DNA from: Frisingicoccus caecimuris
GTDB lineage: Bacteria; Bacillota; Clostridia; Lachnospirales; Lachnospiraceae
Direction: 5' to 3'
Length of the DNA: 64,000 nucleotides
Assembly (NCBI RefSeq): GCF_004340975.1
Contig: NZ_SLXA01000002.1
Location: forward strand, 186,001-250,000
Part shown: positions 25,958 through 34,019 of the stretch, piece by piece
Layout: the number at the start of each line of letters is the position of its first letter
Numbering within the stretch: position 1 is the first letter of the stretch
Program-made: the position numbers and the translations under genes
Notes under the pieces: generated by a model
The model's input: the letters and a program-made list of their open reading frames with translations, nothing else
Databases searched by the model: none
What the model was told of the DNA's origin: nothing

Positions 25958-26220
25958 TGAATTTTTCCTCCCGTGATTTCAAATAATCCTTTTTATGCCA
26001 TCAAGATACACCCAAAAATCCATAAAGTAAACATCTTTTCAAAAGATATGAAAATAAAATGGATTGTCCCGATTTTAACTTTTATTTTTTAAGTTGAACA
26101 AAAAAAGACCTTATTTTCTAAAGTTTGATTGATAAATTTATTGTGTTTTCGACCATATGCGCATATACTTATTAAGTAGACACATTATAATTCCACGAAT
26201 GAAAAAAGGAGATTTTATTT
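25958..26220. promoter_or_regulatory. Divergent aspA / lrp-like promoter region
   Basis: AT-rich 263-base space between divergent genes. It contains the A/T-run pattern around 26080-26110 (TTTTATTTTTTAAGTTGAAC) that Lrp-like proteins often bind, and AAAAAAGGAG just before the regulator start. No hairpin or riboswitch was recognised. Confidence 0.35.
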
Positions 26221-26664
26221 ATGGATCAGATTGATGCAAAACTGATCATGCTGCTGCAGCAAAACGCCCGAGTGTCTTTAAAAGAACTGGCAAAAGAAGT
26301 TTTTCTCACCACTCCGGCCGTATCCGCCCGAATCGAAAAGCTGGAAAAAGAAGGTATCATCACCGGATATAGTGCGAAAATCAATCCCATCAAGCTGGGC
26401 TATCACATTACAGCCTTTGTCAACCTGGAATTACAACCGACACAAAAAAAAATATTCTACCCTTTTATTGAGAAAATTCCAAATGTGATTGAATGTAATT
26501 GTGTCACCGGCACTTATTCCATGTTGATGAAAGTTGCATTTCCAAGTACAATAGAATTGGAAACTTTTATCGGAAGACTTCAAAAATTTGGAAAGACCCA
26601 GACCCAGATTGTCTTCTCAACCCCGGTACAACCAAGAGGATTAAATATTCAACAAAAGAATTAA
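26221..26664 (+). CDS. Lrp/AsnC-family transcriptional regulator
   Basis: Product of 147 residues. The N-terminal HTH is DQIDAKLIMLLQQNARVSLKELAKEVFLTTPAVSARIEKLEKEGII. It is followed by the RAM effector domain (about 65-140) with NVIECNCVTGTYSMLMKV, the usual ligand-pocket strand. Divergent to aspA and 10 bases ahead of mscL, so it is the first gene of a two-gene operon. Effector unknown; amino-acid sensing is typical of the family. Confidence 0.92.
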   Translation: MDQIDAKLIMLLQQNARVSLKELAKEVFLTTPAVSARIEKLEKEGIITGYSAKINPIKLGYHITAFVNLELQPTQKKIFYPFIEKIPNVIECNCVTGTYSMLMKVAFPSTIELETFIGRLQKFGKTQTQIVFSTPVQPRGLNIQQKN

Positions 26665-26674
26665 GGAGGAACTT

Positions 26675-27070
26675 ATGAAAAAATTTATTGAAGAATTTAA
26701 AACATTTGCTCTGCGCGGGAATGTCATGGACATGGCCATCGGTGTTTTGATCGGCGGCGCTTTCTCAGGTATCATCACATCGCTCACCGATAATTTTATT
26801 CAGCCAATCATTGATGTGATCATGGGCCGGGCAGCCTACACTTTAGAGGACGTGGCCTTATTCGGCTCCAATTTTATCTCTGCTGTCATCAATTTTATTA
26901 TCACGGCTCTCATCCTGTTCTGCCTGTTAAAGGCAATGAATAAACTATTGTCTGTTGGTCGTAAGGAAGAAGCTCCGGCTGCCCCGACAACCAAAACATG
27001 TCCATACTGCAAAAGTGAAATTTCCATTGATGCAACACGCTGTCCGCATTGCACATCTGAACTTTCCTAA
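26675..27070 (+). CDS. mscL: Large-conductance mechanosensitive channel MscL with C-terminal zinc ribbon
   Basis: Product of 131 residues. The MscL core is clear: FKTFALRGNVMDMAIGVLIGGAF (TM1, gating helix), FIQPIIDVIMGR, and TM2 FISAVINFIITALILFCLLKAMN. Instead of ending in the usual helical bundle, the last 35 residues carry a zinc ribbon CPYCKSEI...CPHC. The short periplasmic loop (YTLEDVALFGSN) is typical of Bacillota. It shares an operon with an Lrp regulator. The ribbon faces the cytoplasm and could bind metal or partner proteins. Confidence 0.93.
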   Translation: MKKFIEEFKTFALRGNVMDMAIGVLIGGAFSGIITSLTDNFIQPIIDVIMGRAAYTLEDVALFGSNFISAVINFIITALILFCLLKAMNKLLSVGRKEEAPAAPTTKTCPYCKSEISIDATRCPHCTSELS

Positions 27071-27077
27071 AAAGGCT

Positions 27078-27110
27078 AAAGGGCTTCGGAAATCTCCAAA
27101 GCCCTTTTAC
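27078..27110. terminator. Bidirectional terminator after mscL
   Basis: AAAGGGCTT (27078-27086) pairs with AAGCCCTTT (27099-27107). T runs occur on both outer sides, serving mscL on the plus strand and the gene ending at 27115 on the minus strand. Confidence 0.88.
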
Positions 27111-27114
27111 CCTT

Positions 27115-27534
27115 TTATCCAAAATCTCTGTTTCCACAGTAAAAATTATTTTCCTCCAGGTTTTCGATATTTTCACTGACCCAGGGCTGACCCCGCATAA
27201 CACGGGACAACTGCATTTCAAACTTTTCCCCCTGATATACAAAGGTCAGTGCATCTTCAACCCTTCCCTTTTTTACCTTGAAATCCGTAATATATTCCCA
27301 TGGAATCAGCGCCGCGTCTCCCTGCAGTTTTTTCCCATTCGTCTCAAAAACGCCAAAATACTCTCTGGAAAAATAAAACAGATAACTTCGTGTCTCATTG
27401 AAAGACACATGGTGAAAAGCTGCCAAAAGCAGTGTTTTTTTCCAGTTCACCTTCACCTTCGTATGTCCCGGCACAATATTGTGATGATAGTACAGATTCC
27501 TTTCGGAAACAAGTTGGTTTATCAAATCCTGCAT
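27115..27534 (-). CDS. Conserved hypothetical protein, PH-like fold suspected
   Basis: Product of 139 residues, not recognised by name. It is rich in beta strands with alternating aromatic residues (RSYLFYFSREYFGVFETNGK, IPWEYITDFKVKKG, DALTFVYQGEKFEMQL), a pattern like bacterial PH-domain proteins, followed by one C-terminal helix. Last gene of the run that begins at the FMN riboswitch, 23 bases after sseB. Confidence 0.6.
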   Translation of the reverse strand: MQDLINQLVSERNLYYHHNIVPGHTKVKVNWKKTLLLAAFHHVSFNETRSYLFYFSREYFGVFETNGKKLQGDAALIPWEYITDFKVKKGRVEDALTFVYQGEKFEMQLSRVMRGQPWVSENIENLEENNFYCGNRDFG

Positions 27535-27557
27535 CTGCCCTTGCCCCTTTCAAACCT

Positions 27558-28310
27558 CTATGCCTGAACCGGCCGACCAATCTTCAATGGAAGATTGACA
27601 CCGATTGGATTGACCAGCACACCTGCTGCATCCTTCGGAAGAAATCCAAGTATTTTTTCCGGTTTCACCATGGCCGTACCGAATTTTGAATTCTGATTCA
27701 TCATCTGAAACTTCTGAAATTCCTGCACATCGGTAAAAATCGGCAGCAGAGTTTTTCCATCCTTCTGTTTCATGATAGCAATGCCTTTATCCTCCCGAAC
27801 AGCAAGGATAAATGTTCCCTCACTGTAATGGGCAAGCAATTCCTCCTGAAGTTCTTTCAGCATTTCTGTCAGTTGATTGTGTGGTTTTCTGCGCAGTTCC
27901 TGCATGAAATACAAAGCTGTCAAATGAAATTCTCTGTTCTCAATCCGGACGGTTCCCTCCGGAAGCTTCTGATTCTCCGGTCTGCGTACTAACTCTTCCA
28001 GCTGTATGGCTATTTCCGAATCTGTTCCCTTATTCACAACCAGACAATTGACTCCCATCGGATATAATCCGGAATAAAATGGCAGAAAGTTCTTTTTTTC
28101 GATTTTTACCATTTGGACCGGATTCCCTGACTCATTGAACTGTTCGGATTCCTGAGCACCATCCGCTTCGTCGAAGAAAATAAAAACCTCGTCGTCATAA
28201 GTTTCCGAATCACACAACACAAACGGCATCCGGGTACATTTTGAATACATCACATAGACATTTTCCCTCTGACGCAGCTGAACCAGTACCTCATTTTTAT
28301 TTACACTCAT
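27558..28310 (-). CDS. sseB: SseB-family protein
   Basis: Product of 250 residues with the SseB N-terminal domain pattern in two versions: residues about 1-115 (YVMYSKCTRMPFVLCD, SGLYPMGVNCLVVN) and about 150-250 (EGTFILAVREDKG, LPIFTDVQEFQKF, VNPIGVNLPL). The E. coli gene was linked to serine sensitivity; its mechanism is unknown. It lies between a BFD-like protein and the PH-like protein, in the same direction as the FGGY kinase operon. Confidence 0.8.
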   Translation of the reverse strand: MSVNKNEVLVQLRQRENVYVMYSKCTRMPFVLCDSETYDDEVFIFFDEADGAQESEQFNESGNPVQMVKIEKKNFLPFYSGLYPMGVNCLVVNKGTDSEIAIQLEELVRRPENQKLPEGTVRIENREFHLTALYFMQELRRKPHNQLTEMLKELQEELLAHYSEGTFILAVREDKGIAIMKQKDGKTLLPIFTDVQEFQKFQMMNQNSKFGTAMVKPEKILGFLPKDAAGVLVNPIGVNLPLKIGRPVQA

Positions 28311-28326
28311 TTTTGTCTACCCCTCT

Positions 28327-28506
28327 TTAATCTGCAAGTAATTTTTTCGTCAGTTTTTTCACTTTTTTCTTACATTTACCACAGGCTTTTCCAGCCTTCG
28401 TCGCCTTTTTTATATCTTTAAATGAAGTTGCTCCATCCGCTACGGCATCGGCAATATCGCCTTTGGTCACATGATAACAGGAACAGATTTCTTTTTTACG
28501 ATTCAT
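28327..28506 (-). CDS. BFD-like [2Fe-2S] small protein
   Basis: Product of 59 residues from ATG 28506 (GAGG ten bases upstream). The four cysteines are spaced CSC...CGKC (CxC, about 32 residues, CxxC) with the BFD pattern VTKGDIADAVADGATSFKDIKKAT. This is the bacterioferritin-associated ferredoxin fold, also used in NAD(P)H-dependent enzymes. A very basic C-terminal tail (KKKVKKLTKKLLAD) follows. It may mediate electron transfer or iron release. Confidence 0.85.
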   Translation of the reverse strand: MNRKKEICSCYHVTKGDIADAVADGATSFKDIKKATKAGKACGKCKKKVKKLTKKLLAD

Positions 28507-28519
28507 TATGTTCATACCT

Positions 28520-28906
28520 CTATAATAACTCTTTTAGCTTGCCGATCAAATCTATATCTGCCGGCAGCCAGTCCACACTTTCCAGAGTATCTTTTGTCAG
28601 CCATCTTGCTGCCTCATGCTCTTTCAACACTAATCGGCCAGAAAGCACTTCGCACAAATAGCAATACATCGTCAGGTGGAATTGGGAATAATCATATTCT
28701 ACCACATATATTAATTTTCTGATAGTGATTTCCGTATCCAGTTCTTCTTTAATCTCCCGCGCCAATGCTTCTTCCGGCGTCTCGCCCGGTTCAATCTTCC
28801 CACCTGGAAATTCCCATCCATCCTTAAAATCGCCATATCCCCGCTGAGTGGCAAAAACTTGATTTCCTTTTTGAATAATGGCCGCTGCCACTTTTACTGT
28901 TTTCAT
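28520..28906 (-). CDS. Nudix hydrolase, MutT-like (8-oxo-dGTP diphosphatase)
   Basis: Product of 128 residues. The Nudix box is complete: GGKIEPGETPEEALAREIKEEL (GX5EX7REUXEEXGU with one conservative end change). MutT features VAAAIIQKGNQVFATQRGYG and WEFPGGK are present, and the tail HEAARWLTKDTLESVDWLPADIDLI matches MutT-like cleansing enzymes. It overlaps the FGGY kinase stop by 4 bases, so both are made together under the FMN riboswitch. A role on flavin nucleotides is possible but not shown. Confidence 0.9.
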   Translation of the reverse strand: MKTVKVAAAIIQKGNQVFATQRGYGDFKDGWEFPGGKIEPGETPEEALAREIKEELDTEITIRKLIYVVEYDYSQFHLTMYCYLCEVLSGRLVLKEHEAARWLTKDTLESVDWLPADIDLIGKLKELL

Positions 28907-30468
28907 ACATTCTCACCCAAATTCTGAACACGAATTCTTTCCAGCAGATGAAATACAGGCCCCATATTCTGCTTTACGAGTTGTTTCTGGGTCTGATATA
29001 ACTCCCGATATTTTTCCGTATTTTCCTTTTCCGGATAATAAGTCTTTTTAACTTCTAAATACCCTTCCAGACGTTCTTTAATTTCATGAATGTCCTCAAC
29101 TGCATAGGCTCCGAACATACAGTTGATAACTACAGCGCCGCCCGCATTTTTAAATGTGATGACTTTACTGTCCAACATATCTGATTTCATCTGATTCCAC
29201 AGATCATCTCTGCTGCCGCCCTCGGTAATGGCAATGCGGCTCAAATCCACACCAGCGCCCCGATAAATATCTGTGATTTCCATATAATCATATCCAATGG
29301 CTTCCAGTACCGCTCGCCAAAGCACTGTCTGATCCGTATCCATCGTCATATTCAAAAAGCATCCGCAGGCGTTGGCGATTTCTCCCATACCGCCGGTCAG
29401 ATAAGGCAAAAACAATACGCCATTGGCACCGACAGGTACTGCCCTGGCCCCTGCACTCAAATCCTGATAATAATCCCCGTCTTCCTCTTTTTTACATATA
29501 TTATCCTTATACCAGCGCAGAGCAAGTCCTCCGGTCCGGATAAATCCCCAATAGAAATAGGTTCCCGGCAGTGTGCCGCTATTAAAAATCAACCCGCTGC
29601 CCTTTCGGCTCAGCTCCGGTACGATTCCATCCGTTGACACGCAAAACATAGAACAGGTTCCGGCCACATCCACCGCATGTCCCGCCTCCAGAATACCGCT
29701 GCCGATCATGGACTGCATCGTATCTCCGGCACCGGCGCAAATTGGAATTCCCGCCGGGAGACCGGTTTCTTCCGCTGCCTCTTCCGTCAATTTGCCAATA
29801 ATATCCCACGGTTTCACAATTTTCGGCATATATTTCATATCCAGTTTAAGAAGGTCCAACTGCTCTTTTGACCATTCTTTCGTGTATACATTATAGCCAA
29901 GTCCCCATCCGGACATGGCGCCCCAGTCAATAAACATCTCCTCAGCGGAAAGCCCTGCCAGATGGGCCAAAATATAAGGGGCATTATGGATAAACTTCGC
30001 ACCTTTTTCCTGAAATGCTTTACTATTTTCCAGAAACCACCGGGCAAACATGGCTGGAAACATGCAATTTGCTTCCGCATTTCCCGTCTCTTTCCCCCAT
30101 ATATCCAAATTCATTGCATTTATCGCCTGTACATCCCTGGCTGTCCGCGAATCCAGATAATTAATATACGGAGTGATCGCATGCCCCTCTCTGTCCACGC
30201 CGGCAATGCCGCAGATAATACCGTCACCCATGATTGATTGAATTCCTTCCACAGCAAGCCCCTTCGCCCTCATCTGCTCCGCGCACTCTTTCATACACGC
30301 CTTTGTCAGGCGCAGATATTCATCCACATCCATTTCCACCCATCCCGGATTTGGATAATAAATCGTCGTCGGTTTACTGGCTGAAGCCACACACTCCATT
30401 CTTTCATTACAAATCACAACTTTAACGCTCTGTGTTCCCGCATCAAACCCCACATAATATTTTTCCAT
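28903..30468 (-). CDS. FGGY-family carbohydrate kinase (xylulokinase-like) behind an FMN riboswitch
   Basis: Start at ATG 30468 with AAGGAGC. About 521 residues. It has the ATPase signature of the FGGY/actin fold (YYVGFDAGTQSVKVVI, residues 3-18), WVEMDVDEYL, and the second FGGY signature region GAGDTMQSMIGSG...DVAGTC, then LFLPYLTGGMGE and ITEGGSRDDLWNQMKSDML. Related enzymes phosphorylate xylulose, ribulose, ribitol, glycerol or erythritol, and the specificity cannot be read here. Directly upstream are an intrinsic terminator (30494-30528) and an FMN aptamer, the standard switch-off layout. This is unusual because FMN switches normally control riboflavin synthesis or uptake. Confidence 0.9.
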   Translation of the reverse strand: MEKYYVGFDAGTQSVKVVICNERMECVASASKPTTIYYPNPGWVEMDVDEYLRLTKACMKECAEQMRAKGLAVEGIQSIMGDGIICGIAGVDREGHAITPYINYLDSRTARDVQAINAMNLDIWGKETGNAEANCMFPAMFARWFLENSKAFQEKGAKFIHNAPYILAHLAGLSAEEMFIDWGAMSGWGLGYNVYTKEWSKEQLDLLKLDMKYMPKIVKPWDIIGKLTEEAAEETGLPAGIPICAGAGDTMQSMIGSGILEAGHAVDVAGTCSMFCVSTDGIVPELSRKGSGLIFNSGTLPGTYFYWGFIRTGGLALRWYKDNICKKEEDGDYYQDLSAGARAVPVGANGVLFLPYLTGGMGEIANACGCFLNMTMDTDQTVLWRAVLEAIGYDYMEITDIYRGAGVDLSRIAITEGGSRDDLWNQMKSDMLDSKVITFKNAGGAVVINCMFGAYAVEDIHEIKERLEGYLEVKKTYYPEKENTEKYRELYQTQKQLVKQNMGPVFHLLERIRVQNLGENV

Positions 30469-30493
30469 TTCAGGCTGCTCCTTCCTGCAACAC

Positions 30494-30528
30494 AAAAAGC
30501 TCCAAATACATACATATTCAGAGCTTTT
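30494..30528 (-). terminator. Riboswitch-linked terminator before the FGGY kinase
   Basis: On the minus strand AAAAGCTC and GAGCTTTT pair around an 18-base loop and run into TTTTTGTG. It lies between the FMN aptamer and the kinase start, so it is the likely expression platform. Confidence 0.8.
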
Positions 30529-30555
30529 AAATATCAAAAATAAACACTACATTTA

Positions 30556-30665
30556 CTTTCTTCTCTCATCCAGACTATACTGTCGGTTTCGGAATCACAC
30601 CGAATCATGCCTTATGGCTCGCGGACTTTACCGCCGGTAGGGACTTTCACCCTGCCCTGAAGAAA
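30556..30665 (-). promoter_or_regulatory. FMN riboswitch (RFN element)
   Basis: On the minus strand the order is CTTCAGGGCAGGGTGAAA, CCCTACCGGCGGTAAAGTCC, GCGAGCC, GATTCGGTGTGATTCCGA, ACCGACAGTATAGTC and TGGATGAGAGAAG. These are the conserved RFN helices and loops in the right order, closed by P1 (TTTCTTC with GAAGAAAG). It begins 2 bases after the stop of the MerR-type gene and is followed by a terminator and the FGGY kinase. High FMN should therefore stop transcription of the kinase-Nudix-BFD-SseB genes. Confidence 0.95.
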
Positions 30666-30666
30666 T

Positions 30667-31434
30667 TTAACTGTCTTTATTATACACTACCTTTACGGCA
30701 TTGGCAAGCAGTTCAGCACAGCCGGTCACTTCACTGTCATAGTAAGCTTTAAAACGTTCATCCGCCACGTACATCGCTGCAATACCCTTATGAATTTCCG
30801 GTGAATATTGGCTCAAAGTCATGCTTAGCCATTCCCTGTGAAGTTCCACGATTCTCCTGGCCGCGTCACTCTCCGGACCGGCACCGTCCAAAACAGCTTT
30901 TTTCAAAGCAAGCTTTATTTCATCCTCCAATGCTTTAAAATGCTGCCATTCCTCTTCTGACATATTCATCATTTTCCGGTTTGACGCATTCACCGCATCA
31001 TCTCCGTATTTCGCGCGAATTTCCCTGCCATATCTTTCTTCGTTTTTATGGACAAGCTCATCCTTAAATGCCTGAAACTTTTCACTATCTTTCATTTCAC
31101 ATTCTCCTTTTATTGACCCTATCGTTTGCTTTACTGTCCAAATGAGAGAATCCACATGTTTCCTCTGATTTTCTAACACGACCAGATGTTCTTCCAACGC
31201 CTTTACAATATCAAAGTTCTCTTCATAAATGATTTTCCGAATCTGTTTCAGATCAAAACCTCGCTCTCTGTAAAACAGAATCTGCTGTAAAACAGCCACC
31301 TCTGAATCCCCATAAAAACGATATCCGGCATCACTTACATACAGGGGTTTTAAAAGTCCAATTTCATCATAATAACGCAGAGTGCGTGCACTCACTCCGG
31401 CCAGCTCCGATAATTCTCTGATACTATAAGCCAT
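30667..31434 (-). CDS. MerR-family regulator with TipAS-like effector domain
   Basis: Product of 255 residues. The HTH reads YSIRELSELAGVSARTLRYYDEIGLLKP, then a coiled dimer helix (about 80-112), then a TipAS-like domain (from about 130: KYGDDAVNASNRKMM, RRIVELHREWLSMTLSQYSPEIHKGIAAMY). TipA-type domains bind thiopeptide-like antibiotics; here it may sense other ligands. It has its own promoter region and lies just before the FMN riboswitch, but probably belongs to a separate unit. Confidence 0.9.
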   Translation of the reverse strand: MAYSIRELSELAGVSARTLRYYDEIGLLKPLYVSDAGYRFYGDSEVAVLQQILFYRERGFDLKQIRKIIYEENFDIVKALEEHLVVLENQRKHVDSLIWTVKQTIGSIKGECEMKDSEKFQAFKDELVHKNEERYGREIRAKYGDDAVNASNRKMMNMSEEEWQHFKALEDEIKLALKKAVLDGAGPESDAARRIVELHREWLSMTLSQYSPEIHKGIAAMYVADERFKAYYDSEVTGCAELLANAVKVVYNKDS

Positions 31435-31521
31435 TTTTCTCTCCTCCTTTGGTACAAATTGAGCATAACACCTGACGCAGCGTCAAAGTCAAGAAGAAAT
31501 TTCAAGCATTTTTTATATGTA

Positions 31522-32385
31522 TCATCCTCTTTTACGATTATTTTTTGCTGACATACTTGAATATGTCATCATCCGCTCGTATCTCTGTTTATTTAACAAA
31601 GCAATGTCTTTTAATTCAGTTTTATAACTATCTTTATTTAATATATGAATTTTTCGATGACAATTTGGACAAACCGCTACTACATTATCAATTTCATCTT
31701 TTCCGCCGTTTGCTAATTCCTGCACGTGATGTTCTTCCAAATAGGGCTCACCATAATTATCTATAAAAGGGGCTTCTGCTTTACACCATTGACATTTTCC
31801 CATCGCTATTCGTTTCACTAATGCTTTCAAATATGGATTTCTATAATATACTGTTGTTTCCGCCTTCTTAGGTCCCTTAGCAGAAGCATTTATTTCAAAA
31901 CGTCTACCTAATTCTTTATTGGGTAATTTTACAATATCTCTTTCGTATGCCTCTTTAATTTTTTTTTCAAAAGTATCTACCAATTTAAGCGGAAATATCC
32001 ATACATCGCGCATATTACCATGATCATCTGGCTGCCTTGTTTGATATGGTTCTCTCGCTAAAACGACCACACCTCTATACGTATAAACTGTTTTCTCCAT
32101 AACTTCAAATAGATGCACTTCTACTCCATTAGAATTTGAATAATATAATGTGCCATTTTGGTTACCATTCAAAACTTGATTTCCCACTTTTCCCATGCCC
32201 GTATAATATAGAACTCCCTCTCGCCATTCATCTCGATACAACCCTTTTGTCTCATCTGAAATTATAACTAAAGTCCCCGTTTTTTTAGACCGACGCATGC
32301 CTCCCATATTACCACAAGCAAAAATTTTTACAACATCTGCATTTGTTATCTTATCTCCCAGTTCAAGTCCTGGATCAAATGACAT
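31522..32385 (-). CDS. Putative modification-dependent restriction endonuclease (SRA-like domain plus HNH)
   Basis: Product of 287 residues with GGAGG seven bases upstream of ATG 32385. The first about 150 residues (LGDKITNADVVKIFACG, GVLYYTGMGKVGNQVL, NGVEVHLFEV, YRGVVVLAREPYQ) fit the SRA-like modified-base reader found in ScoMcrA-type enzymes. The C-terminus is an HNH nuclease: CQWC...EEHHVQELANGG...NVVAVCPNCHRKIH. Together this is the type IV restriction layout, cutting foreign DNA with modified bases. A stand-alone, AT-richer gene, which suggests transfer. Confidence 0.82.
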   Translation of the reverse strand: MSFDPGLELGDKITNADVVKIFACGNMGGMRRSKKTGTLVIISDETKGLYRDEWREGVLYYTGMGKVGNQVLNGNQNGTLYYSNSNGVEVHLFEVMEKTVYTYRGVVVLAREPYQTRQPDDHGNMRDVWIFPLKLVDTFEKKIKEAYERDIVKLPNKELGRRFEINASAKGPKKAETTVYYRNPYLKALVKRIAMGKCQWCKAEAPFIDNYGEPYLEEHHVQELANGGKDEIDNVVAVCPNCHRKIHILNKDSYKTELKDIALLNKQRYERMMTYSSMSAKNNRKRG

Positions 32386-32621
32386 AAAAACCGCCTCCTT
32401 TGTAACTTTACATTATATTATCACATTAAACAAAAATTCGGAATTCCATCTTATCCCTTTGCTCAAGGAATTTTCTCTTCTAATAAACACTCCAGCAAGA
32501 AACGAAAGCACCTCTACCCTCAACAGCTAGGTGCCCTTTTTCAAGCAGAATCTACGCCAAAATCACCATGGTAATGACAGGAACCAACCAAATATACACG
32601 CTTGTACGATATCTTCATTTT

Positions 32622-32663
32622 TTAAAAACAAGCCGCCCTACGAAATCACATTTCGCAGGGCAG
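32622..32663 (-). terminator. Terminator of uraA
   Basis: Arms at 32632-32646 and 32649-32663 (GCCGCCCTACGAAAT and the near reverse complement) form a strong hairpin. On the minus strand it is followed by TTGTTTTTAAAAAA, 16 bases after the uraA stop. The rest of the 32386-32678 gap holds one smaller plus-strand hairpin at 32508-32534 followed by T5, with no gene to explain it. Confidence 0.88.
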
Positions 32664-32678
32664 CCCGTCTCATCAAGT

Positions 32679-33941
32679 CTACGCTTCATCTCTGTCATTG
32701 GTCAGTTTTAATTTATCAAGTACATAAAATATAAGACTTAATCCCATCGCCACGATACAGGCCAATACCATTCCCGTCAATTGGATGTTGCCAAATTGTA
32801 CGGCAATGCCGGAAAGGCCGGTAACAAAAACAACGGAAGTCAGGGTCAGGTTCCTTGAACGGCCATAATCTACCTGAGAATCCACCAGAATACGAATACC
32901 CGAAGCGCCGATCATGCCGTAGAGCAGGAAAGAAATACCTCCGATCACCGGCCCCGGAATGGTCTGAATCAGCATGGAAAGTTTGCCTACAAAGGAACAG
33001 ACAATCGACAGTATAGCCGCTCCGGCAATCACCTGCACACTGTATACTTTTGTTACTGCCATAACGCCGATATTTTCACCATAGGTTGTCGTCGGTACGG
33101 AACCGATCAAACCTGAGATCATCGTCGACAGATTATCTCCCAAAAGGGACCGATGCAGCCCCGGGTCCTTCAGCAAATCCCGTCCGACAATTTTGCTCGT
33201 AACAACCTGATGGCCGATGTGCTCCGACGCAATTACAAGAATGACGGGCAAAATCGTAATGATTGCCTCGGCACTGAACCTCGGTGTCTGAAAATTTGGT
33301 ACGGCAAACCAGGGTGCCGCGGCAATTTCCGCAAAATTCACGATACCGCAGGCCAAAGCAGCCACATATCCGGCAATGACCGCAATCAAAATCGGTATAA
33401 CGGATAAAAATCCACGGAATACAATATTGCCAAAAATAGCCACGCCTAAAGTCACCAGAAATACGATCACATTCTCAGGTATGATCACCTCATCCAACAG
33501 CCCCGCATTGCTCGCCGCATTTCCGGACAATTCAAGACCGATCAGGGCGACCACCGGCCCCATTGCCGCCGGAGGCAGCACAATGTCAATCCAGTCCGAG
33601 CCGAATTTATAAATGATCAACGCCAGCACACAACCGCAGAATCCGACGGCTACAAAGCCGCCCAGGGCATATTCATATCCCATCTTACTGATAACGATTC
33701 CCGCCGGCGCCAGGAAAGCAAAGCTTGAGCCCAGATAAGCCGGAGCCTTCCCCTTCGTAATAGCAATAAACAACAGGGTTCCCACACCATTCATAAACAG
33801 AACGATGGCCGGACTGATTCCAAACAAAAACGGTACTAACACTGAGGCGCCAAACATGGCGAACATATGCTGAATGCTCAGCGGAACCAGTAAATTAAAA
33901 GGTACCTTCTCCTCCACCTGGATAATTCTTCTGCTTTCCAT
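32679..33941 (-). CDS. uraA: Uracil/xanthine permease, NCS2 family (UraA-like)
   Basis: Product of 420 residues with about 12-14 transmembrane helices. It shows the NCS2 patterns HMFAMFGASVLVPFLFGISP, SSFAFLAPAGIV, VLPPAAMGPVVALIGLEL, VIASEHIGHQVVTSKIVG (with the substrate-binding Glu) and SVPTTTYGENIGVMAVTKVYS. The NIGVMA motif and Glu position favour uracil over xanthine. Proton symport of the base is the known family activity. No pyr genes are adjacent. Confidence 0.93.
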   Translation of the reverse strand: MESRRIIQVEEKVPFNLLVPLSIQHMFAMFGASVLVPFLFGISPAIVLFMNGVGTLLFIAITKGKAPAYLGSSFAFLAPAGIVISKMGYEYALGGFVAVGFCGCVLALIIYKFGSDWIDIVLPPAAMGPVVALIGLELSGNAASNAGLLDEVIIPENVIVFLVTLGVAIFGNIVFRGFLSVIPILIAVIAGYVAALACGIVNFAEIAAAPWFAVPNFQTPRFSAEAIITILPVILVIASEHIGHQVVTSKIVGRDLLKDPGLHRSLLGDNLSTMISGLIGSVPTTTYGENIGVMAVTKVYSVQVIAGAAILSIVCSFVGKLSMLIQTIPGPVIGGISFLLYGMIGASGIRILVDSQVDYGRSRNLTLTSVVFVTGLSGIAVQFGNIQLTGMVLACIVAMGLSLIFYVLDKLKLTNDRDEA

Positions 33942-34019
33942 TTATTTTCCTCCCTTGTTCAATTTCTGTTCACAGTATATCACACAAAAGAAGAGATTGG
34001 AATCGCAGGATTTTTATTT

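Noticed and set aside
32508-32540. Plus-strand hairpin GCACCT...AGGTGC followed by T5
   Set aside because: Looks like a terminator, but no plus-strand gene or promoter upstream explains it; not enough for a small-RNA call.
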